DNA from: Sebaldella termitidis ATCC 33386
GTDB taxonomy: Bacteria; Fusobacteriota; Fusobacteriia; Fusobacteriales; Leptotrichiaceae
NCBI RefSeq assembly: GCF_000024405.1
Contig: NC_013517.1
Span: 1,364,001 to 1,428,000 of the forward strand
DNA length: 64,000 bases
Direction of reading: 5' to 3'
The translations under genes were made by a program, and so were the position numbers. Under the pieces are notes generated by a model. It made no database searches. It was not told where the DNA came from and saw only the letters and a program-made list of their open reading frames with translations. Positions within the stretch are counted from its first letter, which is position 1; each line of letters starts with the position of its first letter. This document shows positions 25,359 through 34,404 of the stretch, in pieces.

Positions 25359-25877
25359 ATGAAGACTAAATTTCCAAGTGAGAAACATTATGAGTTATTA
25401 GCTAAAGATTTTCCCAGTGTTGATAGTGATATTACTAAGTCTTATCTGGAATATATTTTGATATGTCAGAAAACTATTGCTAAAATAGAGAGTTATTTAA
25501 GCAAAATAGAAATGACGAACAGTCAATTTTTAATTTTACTTTGTTTATATGTAAGTGACAAAAATATTGATAATATAACTAATATTTCTAAAAAATTAGG
25601 AATTTCAAATGTAACTGTAAGTAATGTTGTGAAAACTCTACAAATAAAAGGTTTAGTTGAAAGAAAAAAATTAAAAGAAGATAAAAGATTTTCACGTGTA
25701 GTTTTGAATAAGAAAGGAAAAGATTTTATGAAAAATTTTATTCCGGAATATTATTCTAAATATAAGGGATTATTTAAAGAGTTTGATAAAGAAGAATTGC
25801 TGCAACTGCAATTTTTAATAGTAAAATTGAACCTTGCAATTGAGTCAATGTCAGGCAAAGAAAAATTTTGGTGGTAA
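25359..25877 (+). CDS. MarR-family transcriptional regulator
   Basis: 172 residues from ATG 25359; the in-frame GTG at 25350 lies within the ribosome site GAGGTGG. Winged helix: NSQFLILLCLYVSD, then ISKKLGISNVTVSNVVKTL (recognition helix) and the wing LVERKKLKEDKRFSRVVLNKKG with the MarR Asp-Lys-Arg. C-terminal dimerisation helices follow. Target and ligand unknown; no divergent gene, so it may act elsewhere or on itself. Confidence 0.8.
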   Translation: MKTKFPSEKHYELLAKDFPSVDSDITKSYLEYILICQKTIAKIESYLSKIEMTNSQFLILLCLYVSDKNIDNITNISKKLGISNVTVSNVVKTLQIKGLVERKKLKEDKRFSRVVLNKKGKDFMKNFIPEYYSKYKGLFKEFDKEELLQLQFLIVKLNLAIESMSGKEKFWW

Positions 25878-26007
25878 AAGCTAAATTGATTGAATAATCA
25901 ATGAACCATTCAAAATATTTTAAAGGATCTGTGAGGGTTCTTTTTCTCATCTTCACATAAATGTCACAGTTATAGTATAAGATATAAATAAAACATTAGG
26001 AGGTATT

Positions 26008-26313
26008 ATGAAAAGAGTTCCTCTATTCTTATTATTTGGAGCAGTAATTTTTTCAGGAAACATTGGCAGTGACTGCACATTAAATGGTAAGAGATTGTAT
26101 GGTAAAGTAAGAGTTGTATCATCTATGGCCGATTTTAAAGTAGAAGTTGTTAGTAGTGGTGCAGATCTTAAGGTTGAGCAAGTGAATATGTTTTCTGATT
26201 CTTGTGGTAAATGGGAATTTACCGATATGTTCTCAGATTTTACAGTTGAATTTGTAAATGTAAATTCTGATTTTAAGATTGAATTTGTTAATATGTTTCC
26301 TGGAGTTCAATAA
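26008..26313 (+). CDS. 7(1) septoil-knot family secreted protein
   Basis: 101 residues with a signal peptide (MKRVPLFLLFGAVIFSG) and ribosome site AGGAGG. The mature part is a chain of about ten-residue beta repeats: GKVRVVSSMADFKVEVV, GADLKVEQVNMFSDSCGKW, DFTVEFVNVNSDFKIEFVN, ending FPGVQ. Spacing, the CTLNGKRLYGKV start and the DSCGKW turn match the small bacterial family named 7(1) septoil knot (Pfam Septknot), among the most complex protein knots described. Two Cys could form a disulphide. Biological role unknown. Confidence 0.75.
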   Translation: MKRVPLFLLFGAVIFSGNIGSDCTLNGKRLYGKVRVVSSMADFKVEVVSSGADLKVEQVNMFSDSCGKWEFTDMFSDFTVEFVNVNSDFKIEFVNMFPGVQ

Positions 26314-26344
26314 CAAATATAAGAAAAATAAAAATTATTATAAC

Positions 26345-26379
26345 AAAACGATCTTATTATTTTTATATAAGGTCGTTTT
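26345..26379 (+). terminator. Intrinsic terminator
   Basis: Thirteen-base stem AAAACGATCTTAT / ATAAGGTCGTTTT (one G-U), loop of nine, ends in T-rich sequence. Similar ACGACCTTAT hairpins occur at 28868 and 32235. Confidence 0.8.
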
Positions 26380-26532
26380 ATATTTTCCTCTTATCAATTT
26401 TCTATACTAATATCATCAATAAAAATAGAAAGAATTCTTTTTTGCAATAAAAAAATTAATGAATTTTATTTTTAATTATTTGAATTTTTATGGTTTTATA
26501 TTCTGAATAATTTTTTATATTGATTAATTTTC

Positions 26533-26561
26533 TTGACATTTTTAAAGTATGTTGTTATAAA
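26533..26561 (+). promoter_or_regulatory. Strong promoter of the alkylsulfatase gene
   Basis: TTGACA (26533-26538), 17-base spacer, TGT-TATAAA extended -10 (26553-26561). The leader to ATG 26643 is about 75 bases. Confidence 0.7.
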
Positions 26562-26642
26562 TGTTGTATATGTAAATAACTATATGTTATATTAAGGTGT
26601 GTTATATATTTTTTAAAAAATGAATTGCAGGAGGAAAATTTT

Positions 26643-28613
26643 ATGAGTAGAATGAACATTTTGAAAGTTAGTTTGCTGTCTATTTTAATGACAATTACTA
26701 TTTATGCAGCTGATCAACCTAAACCAGCAACATCTTTTACAAAGGAAAAAAATGAACAAGTGTTAAAAGAGCTGCCATTTAATAACATGCAGGATTTTGA
26801 GGATGCTAAAAGAGGATTTATAGATACGATACCTAATTTAGTTATAAAAAATAAAGCAGGAACTGAGGCTTGGGATATGACAAAATTTGATTTTGTAAAT
26901 AATAAAGAAATTCCAAGTACGGTAAATCCAAGTTTATGGAGAATTGCCCAGTTAAATAATATCAACGGGCTCTTTAAAGTAACTGATAAAGTATATCAAA
27001 TAAGAGGATTTGATATTTCTAATATGACAATTATAGAAGGAAATACAGGACTTATAATAATAGATCCATTATTAGCGGAAGAAATAGCAAAAACAGCATT
27101 AGATTTTTATTATGAAAACAGACCAAAAAAACCTGTGAAAGCTATTATTTATACACATAGCCATGGTGACCATTATGGAGGAGTACGTGGAGTGGCTGAT
27201 GAAAAAGATGTGAAATCCGGAAAAGTAAAAATATATGCTCCTGAGTTTTTTTTACAAGAGGCAGCCAGTGAAAATGTATATGCTGGAACGGCAATGAGCA
27301 GAAGGGCTATATATCAATATGGAGCTTTACTTCCTAAAGGTGTAGACGGTCAGGTAGATGCAGGGTTGGGGAAAACAGGTTCTCTTGGAAATACTGGATT
27401 AATTGCTCCAACAGATCTAATATCAAAAACTGGAGAAAAAAAGATTATAGATGGAATAGAAATAGAATTTATAATGGCTCCTGGAACTGAAGCTCCGGCA
27501 GAAATGTTATTGTATTTTCCACAATTTAAGATGTTAAATACAGCTGAGGATGCTACACATACTCTACATAATTTATATACATTGAGAGGAGCTCAGGTAA
27601 GGAATGCAGTAGTATGGTGGAAAACTTTAGATTTATTATTAGCGGATTATGGGGATAAGACTGAGATAGTGATAGCGCAACATCACTGGCCAAAGTGGGG
27701 GAAGGAGAATATAAGTAATTATTTGGTAAAACAAAGAGATATATATAAGTATATTCATGATCAGACATTAAGGCTCGCAAATGAAGGATATACGATGAAT
27801 GAAATAGCTGAAGTAATGAGCTATCCCAAAGGTTTAGACGATGAATGGTCTATAAGAGGTTATTATGGAAGTTTAAGTCATAATTCAAAAGCCGTGTATC
27901 AAAGATATCTGGGATGGTATGACAGTAATCCGGCTAATTTAAATCCTCTCCCTCCGATGGAATCTTCTAAAAGATACGTTGAATTTATGGGAGGATCTAA
28001 AGCTGTAATAAAAAAAGCAAAAGAATATTATAATAGAGGTGAGTATAGATGGGTAGCAGAAGTCATGAACAAGGTTGTATTTGCAGAACCAGATAATCAA
28101 GAAGCTAAAAATCTGGCAGCTGATGCATTGGAACAATTAGGATATCAGGCAGAAGATCCGACTTGGAGAAATGAATATTTAATGGGAGCATACGAATTAA
28201 GAAATGGAACTCCGAAAGTCCCAGATACATTTGGGACAAATACACCTGATACTGTAAAAGCTATGACAATGGATATGTATTTGGATTATTTAGGAATACG
28301 TTTGAACGGAGATAAAGCAAACGGGAAAAATTTATCATTGAACTGGGAACTTCCGGATATAAAAGAGAAGTATACAGTAAATTTAGAAAATTCAGTATTG
28401 ACATATAGAAAAGTTAATTCATTTACTAAAAATGCAGAAATAACATTAACAATGGATAAAACAGTTCTTGATGCAATTCAAACTAAAGAAACAACACTTG
28501 ATAAAGAAATTAGTTCAGGTAAGGTAAAAATATCAGGAGATGTAAATAAATTAAAAGAATATCTTGGATTATTTGATAGTTTTACACCTGACTTCAATAT
28601 AGTTACACCATAA
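26643..28613 (+). CDS. Periplasmic alkyl sulfatase (SDS hydrolase, MBL fold)
   Basis: 656 residues from ATG 26643 with GGAGGA 7 bases upstream. Signal peptide MSRMNILKVSLLSILMTITI-YAA. The metallo-beta-lactamase core has THSHGDHYGG near residue 170 (THxHxDH binuclear zinc site), followed by NTAEDATHTLHNLYTLRG and QHHWPKWG, all typical of the BDS1/SdsA1 alkylsulfatase family. A dimerisation domain follows (YNRGEYRWVAEVMNKVVFAEP, a TPR-like helix pair). The last 110 residues form an SCP2-like lipid-binding domain. It hydrolyses alkyl sulfates to alcohol plus sulfate. It stands alone between promoter and terminator. Confidence 0.9.
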   Translation: MSRMNILKVSLLSILMTITIYAADQPKPATSFTKEKNEQVLKELPFNNMQDFEDAKRGFIDTIPNLVIKNKAGTEAWDMTKFDFVNNKEIPSTVNPSLWRIAQLNNINGLFKVTDKVYQIRGFDISNMTIIEGNTGLIIIDPLLAEEIAKTALDFYYENRPKKPVKAIIYTHSHGDHYGGVRGVADEKDVKSGKVKIYAPEFFLQEAASENVYAGTAMSRRAIYQYGALLPKGVDGQVDAGLGKTGSLGNTGLIAPTDLISKTGEKKIIDGIEIEFIMAPGTEAPAEMLLYFPQFKMLNTAEDATHTLHNLYTLRGAQVRNAVVWWKTLDLLLADYGDKTEIVIAQHHWPKWGKENISNYLVKQRDIYKYIHDQTLRLANEGYTMNEIAEVMSYPKGLDDEWSIRGYYGSLSHNSKAVYQRYLGWYDSNPANLNPLPPMESSKRYVEFMGGSKAVIKKAKEYYNRGEYRWVAEVMNKVVFAEPDNQEAKNLAADALEQLGYQAEDPTWRNEYLMGAYELRNGTPKVPDTFGTNTPDTVKAMTMDMYLDYLGIRLNGDKANGKNLSLNWELPDIKEKYTVNLENSVLTYRKVNSFTKNAEITLTMDKTVLDAIQTKETTLDKEISSGKVKISGDVNKLKEYLGLFDSFTPDFNIVTP

Positions 28614-28630
28614 AATACTCAATAGGAATA

Positions 28631-28656
28631 AAGCGCCTTAATATAGGGCGCTTTTA
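28631..28656 (+). terminator. Intrinsic terminator
   Basis: Stem AAGCGCC / GGCGCTT, loop TTAATATAG, then TTTATAAAA. It ends the alkylsulfatase gene. Confidence 0.75.
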
Positions 28657-28791
28657 TAAAAAAATAACTTTGCTTGGAATTGTAAGGTTATATTTTTATA
28701 AAAATATTCATTGAACTAATTTTTAAATATGACATAATATTATCATATTTAAAATGATATAATAAAGAAAAAAGATGCCAGCAGGTATGAC

Positions 28792-28929
28792 ATGAGTGAG
28801 GTAAAGGATTATACTATTGAAGGTTTTAGTCAGTACTATTTGAAACATAGAGATGAATTTTTATATGAAAAACGACCTTATATGGAATCAGAAGGTCGTT
28901 TTTTAGTTTTACTCAATATTATGCTATAA
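28792..28929 (+). pseudogene. Gene tail fragment running into a terminator
   Basis: A 45-codon frame (MSEVKDYTIEGFSQYYLKHR...) has no ribosome site and its last third is made by the terminator at 28868-28905. Its real part is therefore the 3' end of a lost gene. No family recognised. Confidence 0.35.
28868..28905 (+). terminator. Intrinsic terminator
   Basis: Stem AAAAACGACCTT / AAGGTCGTTTTT, 12 base pairs, loop of 12, T-tract. It remains although its upstream gene is decayed. Confidence 0.7.
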
Positions 28930-28964
28930 TATTATAAATCTTTTATGGGGGAGTTTGAGCATTT

Positions 28965-29141
28965 ATGAAAAAATGAAAAAAGAGAAGTACTTTAATAGTA
29001 GGAATTATAATTTTTGGAGTTTTAGATTTAGGCAGCATTGAGATTAATACGATATTCTCGACTCTGAATTTTAAGACAAACAATGGGAGTTTTTATGATC
29101 AAGTAAGGAAGAATCCGCAGAATAAATATATAAGCAATTAA
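28965..29141 (+). pseudogene. Small secreted protein gene with in-frame stop at codon 4
   Basis: ATG AAA AAA TGA is followed in the same frame by 54 open codons (KKRSTLIVGIIIFGVLDLGS... FYDQVRKNPQNKYISN), which look like a signal peptide and mature part. A GGGGGAG ribosome site lies 12 bases before the ATG. The stop must come from a point mutation or a change in the A-run. No family recognised. Confidence 0.5.
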
Positions 29142-29174
29142 AGGTATAATATAAATAAAATATGAGGAGGTATT

Positions 29175-29357
29175 ATGAAAAAAATCATTTTTTCATTATT
29201 TTTAATTTTCAATATAATAAGTTACTCAGGTTATTATTCAGTGACAGTTACTTCTGAAGAGGCAGGAAAACAACTTGTTCGATTGTTAGAATACAAGTAT
29301 ATAATTGATCATATTGTTGTTGTTGGAAACTCTGTAGTCATTGTTTACCATAATTAA
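29175..29357 (+). CDS. Small secreted protein, unknown function
   Basis: 60 residues, ATG with GAGGAGGT upstream. Signal peptide MKKIIFSLFLIFNIISYS, then a 42-residue mature part (GYYSVTVTSEEAGKQLVRLL...VVIVYHN) with strand-helix-strand character. No family recognised. It follows the broken small secreted gene at 28965. Confidence 0.5.
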   Translation: MKKIIFSLFLIFNIISYSGYYSVTVTSEEAGKQLVRLLEYKYIIDHIVVVGNSVVIVYHN

Positions 29358-29563
29358 AAAAGAGTTATAAGAATCTTTTTTATATAGAATTAGGGCATTT
29401 AATCCAATCATCATAATTAAGAAGAATGCTACAACGATAAATTAAGTATAAGAAAGCAAATGTAAAAATTGACAAAAACAATAGAAAAATCAGAATTTTT
29501 TTTATGAATTAAAAAAGTTAATGAAAAAAGATTGTAAAATAGTAAATTATTGAATTTGTAAAT

Positions 29564-29677
29564 TTAAAAGCTTGTTTTTTCTCCAACAAATATAATTAAG
29601 ACAGTACAAAAACTAATAATAAAAAGTGAAACTAAAATATTGTAGAGAATAATTAAGTAAAAAAATTTTTCTTTCAT
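29564..29677 (-). CDS. Possible 37-residue membrane peptide
   Basis: On the minus strand AAAAGGAG lies 7 bases before ATG 29677. The product begins MKEKFFYLIILYNILVSLF and has one long membrane segment followed by VGEKTSF. TAA at 29564-29566. A small-membrane-protein call is reasonable; nothing else is known. Confidence 0.4.
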   Translation of the reverse strand: MKEKFFYLIILYNILVSLFIISFCTVLIIFVGEKTSF

Positions 29678-29842
29678 GAAAAAACTCCTTTTGAATTTAG
29701 TATGGAATATTATAACATAAACAGCATATAAATTTATATAAAAACAATATTGAGAAGAAGAGAAAGAATTTTCTTTTATCTTTATATAAACTTTACTTGT
29801 ATATTATAATATTTATATAATGGTTAAGAACGGAGATTATCC

Positions 29843-29979
29843 ATGAAAAAAGTAAAAAGAAAGGTTTTTTATAGAACTGTAATTATTCTAGTTACAATAT
29901 TTTGCAGTCTGGTATTTTTTTATTTGTGGTTGTATTGAATGATGATACAGTAGATTATATAAAGTATGGCAACCTATAA
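29843..29979 (+). pseudogene. Small membrane-anchored protein, frameshifted at a T7 run
   Basis: ATG 29843 (GGAG upstream) reads MKKVKRKVFYRTVIILVTIF and stops at 29938. A -1 shift at the seven-T run (29915-29921) joins LFVVVLNDDTVDYIKYGNL, stop 29977-29979, giving a more protein-like 45-residue product. A homopolymer indel (true or sequencing) or phase variation would explain it. Confidence 0.4.
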
Positions 29980-30047
29980 AAAATAGAAAATACTTTTAAT
30001 TTATAGTGCTACAAAAGAAACTATTGTATTTTTGGGGAGGAAAATAA

Positions 30048-30290
30048 ATGTATTACAAAAAAAGGAAAATGATTATATCACTCATTATTACAATATTACT
30101 TGTATTGACTTTAGTTCCTAAAACTTTCTATCTAAAAGATGGTGGGACAATAAGGCACGAAGCCATGTTGTATCAAATAATAAATTGGCATGCTATGCGC
30201 GGTGTGAGAAATACATATTATATTGGTCTTGAAGTTAAAGTACTAGGAATAACTATTTATAATGATGCTAAAGAAATAGAGAGGAAATAA
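30048..30290 (+). CDS. Small exported protein of the KDGG family
   Basis: 80 residues, ATG with GGGGAGGA upstream. Signal anchor MIISLIITILLVLTLVP, then YLKDGGTIRHEAMLYQIINW and the end YIGLEVKVLGITIYNDA. It is a paralog of the gene at 63265 on the minus strand (YKDGGTVEYRAVLYQVIQW ... YKGLEVKILGITVYNNA). The family is common as small hypothetical proteins in firmicutes and fusobacteria; function unknown. Confidence 0.7.
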   Translation: MYYKKRKMIISLIITILLVLTLVPKTFYLKDGGTIRHEAMLYQIINWHAMRGVRNTYYIGLEVKVLGITIYNDAKEIERK

Positions 30291-30297
30291 TGAAGAA

Positions 30298-30324
30298 AAG
30301 CTAGGTATAGAGCCTAGTTTTTTT
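30298..30324. terminator. Terminator between convergent genes
   Basis: Stem CTAGG / CCTAG extended by A-T pairs, followed by TTTTTTTG on +. The minus-strand DUF421 gene ends inside it at 30314. Confidence 0.65.
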
Positions 30325-30967
30325 GTTTTAATGGGATTCCATATGGATAAATAAAAATTTTTTGATATATATATTCAGCTATATATATTTGTGATAGCGT
30401 GAAACCTTGTTTTTCTATTTCATTAATAATCCAATCTTCATCTTTATTTATTATTTCTAGTACATCAAAATTAATTTGTCCATCAATTACAATTGGATAT
30501 TTTATATCATCCTTATCATTGACTGTTATTATGCTTAACTGACCATTTTCTTGAAGAACAACTCTTTTTAAAGAATGAATATGATATATTCCCAGAGTGC
30601 GTAATTTAAATGTTAAATCATTGGCAGTTATTCCAGATTTCATACATTCATCTGTTAATACTTTTCCATTAAGTATTAAAGTTACAGGTTTTCCATCTAA
30701 TAAATACTTGATGTATCTATTATGATTTTTAATAAATTTAAGTGTAAAAATTAGTAATGTCCAAATTACTAAAATTAAAAAAAATTGTAAAACAGTAATA
30801 TCTTTATTATATATAACACCCCCAATAATTCCACCAAGTACATAATTTTGAACCTGATCCATTGCTGTAGAAGGAGCTAAATTTCCTTTTCCCATTAAAT
30901 TAATTTGGAAAATTAAACAAAAAATACCTAAAACTAGTTTTATAAAAGTATAATAAAATAATATCAT
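30314..30967 (-). CDS. DUF421 (YetF-like) membrane protein
   Basis: 217 residues. Two to three membrane segments (FIKLVLGIFCLIFQINLMG; NYVLGGIIGGVIYN; ITVLQFFLILVIWTLLIFTL) are followed by the cytoplasmic YetF domain: GKPVTLILNGKVLTDECMKSGITANDLTFKLRTLGI and RVVLQENGQLSI. ATG 30967, with AGGAGTTAATC upstream on minus. It pairs with the DUF3290 gene 9 bases upstream, a known two-gene arrangement. Function in the envelope is not established. Confidence 0.85.
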   Translation of the reverse strand: MILFYYTFIKLVLGIFCLIFQINLMGKGNLAPSTAMDQVQNYVLGGIIGGVIYNKDITVLQFFLILVIWTLLIFTLKFIKNHNRYIKYLLDGKPVTLILNGKVLTDECMKSGITANDLTFKLRTLGIYHIHSLKRVVLQENGQLSIITVNDKDDIKYPIVIDGQINFDVLEIINKDEDWIINEIEKQGFTLSQIYIAEYIYQKIFIYPYGIPLKQKN

Positions 30968-30976
30968 GATTAACTC

Positions 30977-31423
30977 CTATTCTTCTTTGATTTCAATATC
31001 AGAAACTAATAATTCAACATTTTTTAATGAGTAGAATTTGAATCCACTGTCAAAATTAACTTGATAATATGTTCTATCAAGTCTTATAACTATACCATCA
31101 TATAAATAAGTACTATTTACTAAAATATTTTCAACTGAAATTGATTTATCAGTACTCATTTTTTGGATAAAACTAAGCATTTCAGAGGTTTGAGCAGAAT
31201 TCGTTTTACTTTGATTATACTCACTATAATTAATACCTAACATTAAAATAATAATTAAAATAAGGATAATAATTAAATCTCTATATTTAGAAGATATACG
31301 ATTTTGTAAATATTTAACAATTAAAAAAAAGAATAATACTAATACAGAAATTATAATAATATACTTTAGAACAGTATTAGAATGAACTTTATTTTCAAAA
31401 TATTGATAAGTATAAAATACCAT
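30977..31423 (-). CDS. DUF3290 membrane protein
   Basis: 148 residues from ATG 31423; the earlier in-frame ATG at 31441 is ruled out because AAAGGAGG lies between the two. FYTYQYFENKV at the N-terminus and two membrane segments (YIIIISVLVLFFFLIVKYL; LIIILILIIILMLGINY) are followed by a soluble domain ending YYQVNFDSGFKFYSLKNVELL. It forms an operon with the DUF421 gene. DUF3290-DUF421 pairs are known mainly from lactobacilli and relatives. Confidence 0.8.
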   Translation of the reverse strand: MVFYTYQYFENKVHSNTVLKYIIIISVLVLFFFLIVKYLQNRISSKYRDLIIILILIIILMLGINYSEYNQSKTNSAQTSEMLSFIQKMSTDKSISVENILVNSTYLYDGIVIRLDRTYYQVNFDSGFKFYSLKNVELLVSDIEIKEE

Positions 31424-32388
31424 AAAGCCTCCTTTATTCATATGTTAAGAATAACATATTTTTATATACAATTCAATCTTTATTCTTCTATATACAAGAT
31501 TTTGAAAAACATAAAAATGAAGATATGAAAAATACAGAATCCTATATATCTAGGATTTTTTAGAAAATTCAGAAAAATAGCTGAGATTGAATGGGTTATG
31601 TTAAATCAGGTAGAAAAAATAAGTTAGTATAAAATCGTCAGGATAAGATAGACATACAAATCTCTGCTTCAATTTTTCAGATTAACTAATAAATATCAAG
31701 AAATAAAAAACCTCCTATTAGGAGGTTTACCAATAATTGGAGTGAAAAATGTTTTAATAAACTAGATTTATTTATTTTATTTTTCATAGACCTAAATTTA
31801 CTTTAACACATAAATTAAAAGAAGTAAAGAAAAATAACCACTCCTAAAGTTAATTATGAGCGTATCCGCATTACCTTCATTTTGTAATATGTTTTTAGTG
31901 TAAATTAATATGCATTACTATTCTTATATATTGGCATCTTTTAAGTGGAGTTTCAATATTTTTTTCATGATTGTAATAATGATTTATTTTGAAATATATT
32001 GATAAATAATGAAATATTATAAGGATAATCAAATGACAATATAATTAATTGCATATACAAATTAAAGAAATTTATATGTATTAAAAAAGATATTTTAAGT
32101 ATAATGTATACATGAAAAGGCTTATTATAGAAATATAGGAACAGAATGTTAATATATGCATATAATAAGTCTTCTATCTTGCAAAGAGATTAAGTATAAA
32201 TAACTAGAGCTCGTAAGAGTTCTTTTTTTATAATAAAACGACCTTATATGGGAATTTAAAGGTCGTAGTTACGAGATTCTATCAATTTTTTAGTTGTTAC
32301 CTATCTGCATTATTATTTTACCATACAAATTAAAAAAGTCAATATCTTTTATTTAGCTTTATGATATAATAATTATAAATATTTTATA
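31424..32388. other. Gap of 965 bases with orphan hairpins
   Basis: No credible gene. Hairpins: AATCCTA/TAGGATT with T-tract at 31539-31561; AAACCTCC/GGAGGTTT at 31708-31728; AGAGCTC/GAGTTCT with T-tract at 32206-32229; ACGACCTT/AAGGTCGT near 32240-32267. A long-loop stem AAGGCTTATTATA / TATAATAAGTCTT (32117-32129, 32161-32173) lies just behind a TATAAT box (32099-32104) and could be part of a small RNA. The rest looks like decayed sequence. Confidence 0.4.
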
Positions 32389-33150
32389 GTGAGGTTTATG
32401 TATTTATGGAAAACGGCAAAAGGAGAACAGGATGAAAAAGATGGGGCCTGGAAATCAGAATATAATATTGGAGAACAGACACCTTCAGTAAAATTTGGAA
32501 AAGGAACTGGTTCTACACCAACTCTTATGGGATTTGGTTCTGATAAAGATAAACTAGTGATGATAACAGATGGACAGGACAGAATGAATATAGTGACAAT
32601 CTGGAGAGATGAAATACCAGTAGGATTTAAACAAAAACCTGGAACAAAATCAAACCATATAGCCGACCAGATGCCTATAACAGCAGGGCAACCCAAAACT
32701 GCAAAATGGATACATTCGGAACAGTCAGTAGTAGTAAAAGGTTATGGGGCATTTGTAGTAAATAATATAGTGTATAAGGCACCAGATGACAGATTGGTTG
32801 GAGTAATAGCACTAGGTCCAGTAATTAAACCTCCTGTAGGATTGGAAAGAGTACAATGGGATTCAAAAACAGATTCATGGAAATCTGTATGGGCAAGAGG
32901 AGATGTATCATCGATTAGTATGGTACCTTCAATGAGTACAGGCTCAAATATAGTATTCGTAAACGGATATGACCAAAAAACTGGTTGGGAAGTAACAGGA
33001 TTAGACTGGGAGAACGGTAGAACAGTATATAGAGCAAAATTTGGATTTGATAACTATGGTAATGGAGCCTATGCAATAGTACAGTTTTTACCAAATGGGG
33101 ATTTATTGTTTAATAGTATAGCAGGTCCTATAAGAGTAACCACTAAATGA
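32389..33150 (+). pseudogene. C-terminal part of a beta-propeller-like secreted protein
   Basis: 253 residues without a signal peptide. The GTG at 32389 and ATG 32398 have no proper ribosome site, and the sequence seems to enter in mid-domain (LWKTAKGEQDEKDGAWKSEY). Repeating blade-like units contain GSTPTLMGFGSDKDKLVMITDG, QSVVVKGYGAFVVNN and GLDWENGRTVYRAKFGFDN, ending FLPNGDLLFNSIAGPIRV. The 5' half appears deleted and the gap before it is full of relics. Original function unknown. Confidence 0.5.
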
Positions 33151-33205
33151 AATCATGCAAAAAAGATATTATAGGTTACTTTTACAAAATTTAAGAATTA
33201 AATTA

Positions 33206-33237
33206 AAAAAAGTTAGGTAGTAAGCCTAACTTTTTTA
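33206..33237 (+). terminator. Intrinsic terminator
   Basis: Stem AAAAAGTTAGG / CCTAACTTTTT, loop TAGTAAG, T-tract. The AGTTAGG..CCTAACT core also serves as the terminator of the short RNA at 39041-39068. Confidence 0.8.
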
Positions 33238-33297
33238 TTTTGAATAGAGTTATAATACTTGGAAGTTTGTGGGCTTTTTCTATTAATTCAAAAAAAG

Positions 33298-33341
33298 TTG
33301 ACAATATATTTTCATTTATGATATTATTTGTATAACCGGTT
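33298..33341 (+). promoter_or_regulatory. ars operon promoter with candidate ArsR operator
   Basis: TTGACA (33298-33303), 18-base spacer, TATTAT (33322-33327). Directly behind it, over the expected start point, lies AACCGGTT (33334-33341), a perfect 8-base palindrome inside an imperfect dyad (ATTTGT..ACGAAT). A repressor there would block initiation, fitting the ArsR gene in this operon. Confidence 0.6.
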
Positions 33342-33368
33342 TAACGAATATGAAGAATGGAGAAAAAT

Positions 33369-34385
33369 ATGGAAATGTTTATAAAAGGGTTTAATTCTAT
33401 AATGGATATTTTTTTTAAAATGACTTGGTTGAATGATTTGTCTGGACTTATAGTACAAAAATTACTAAGACTTGACTTAGCTTCTCAAATAGGTGGAAGT
33501 ATTCAGTTCTTTATATTTGATACTATAAAAATATTTATATTATTAACATTGTTAATATATGGGATTTCTTATATACAAAGCTATTTTCCGCCCGAAAGAA
33601 CTAAAAAATTATTGGGAAATATGAAAGGAATTAAAGGTAGAATAGTAGGAGCTTTATTAGGAACGATAACACCTTTCTGCAGCTGTTCAAGCATTCCTAT
33701 TTTTATAGGATTTACAGCCTCAGGATTACCATTAGGAACTACTTTTTCATTTTTAATTTCCTCACCATTAGTGGATCTCGGAAGTTTTTTGTTATTAATG
33801 TCTTTTTTTGGATTTAAGATAGCGTTTGTATATGTTTTAGTGGGATTAGTACTGGCTGTTGTAGGCGGTGGTATAATAGACCATTTAAATTTAGAATCAC
33901 AGGTAGAGGAATATGTGAGAGAAATGCCTGATGTTGACGGTGAGCTGGAAACCATGACAAAAAGAAAAAGACATGAGTTTGCCAAGGAACAGGTAAAAGA
34001 TATATTTAAAAAAGTATGGCCTTATGTAATAATCGGAGTAGGAATAGGAGCACTGATTCATAACTGGATACCGCAGGAATTAATAGAAAATCTAATAGGG
34101 AATAATAATAAATTTGCTGTATTAATATCAACAATATTAGGAATGCCGATGTATGCAGATATATTCGGTACTATCCCGATAGCAGAAGCTTTATTTTTAA
34201 AAGGAGTAGGAATAGGAACAATATTATCTTTCATGATGGCAGTTACAGCACTGTCTCTGCCTTCAGTAATAATGTTAAGTAAAGTGGTAAAGCCAAAGTT
34301 GTTAACGATTTTTGTTTTAATAGTAGGTATAGGAATAATAATAATCGGATATTCTTTTAATTTTTTCGGTTATATGTTTATATAA
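33369..34385 (+). CDS. Permease, ArsP/DUF318 family
   Basis: 338 residues from ATG 33369 with GGAG 6 bases upstream; the ATG at 33357 has none. About eight membrane segments in two halves. The family motif TPFCSCSSIPIFIGF lies near residue 100 and a second conserved block, LGMPMYADIFGTIPIAEAL, in the second half. ArsP permeases export trivalent organoarsenicals; other members of the family handle unknown substrates. First gene of the ars operon, followed by a small thioredoxin typical of this permease family. Confidence 0.8.
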   Translation: MEMFIKGFNSIMDIFFKMTWLNDLSGLIVQKLLRLDLASQIGGSIQFFIFDTIKIFILLTLLIYGISYIQSYFPPERTKKLLGNMKGIKGRIVGALLGTITPFCSCSSIPIFIGFTASGLPLGTTFSFLISSPLVDLGSFLLLMSFFGFKIAFVYVLVGLVLAVVGGGIIDHLNLESQVEEYVREMPDVDGELETMTKRKRHEFAKEQVKDIFKKVWPYVIIGVGIGALIHNWIPQELIENLIGNNNKFAVLISTILGMPMYADIFGTIPIAEALFLKGVGIGTILSFMMAVTALSLPSVIMLSKVVKPKLLTIFVLIVGIGIIIIGYSFNFFGYMFI

Positions 34386-34404
34386 TTTAAAGGAGGAAAA
34401 AAAT

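Larger units (their letters stand above)
29358..30047. other. Gap of 690 bases with small or broken genes only
   Basis: It holds the minus-strand membrane peptide at 29564 and the frameshifted small gene at 29843. Apart from these I see AT-rich sequence without frames or strong hairpins. A promoter-like TATATTATAATATTTA region lies at about 29803-29818, before the gene at 29843. Confidence 0.4.
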
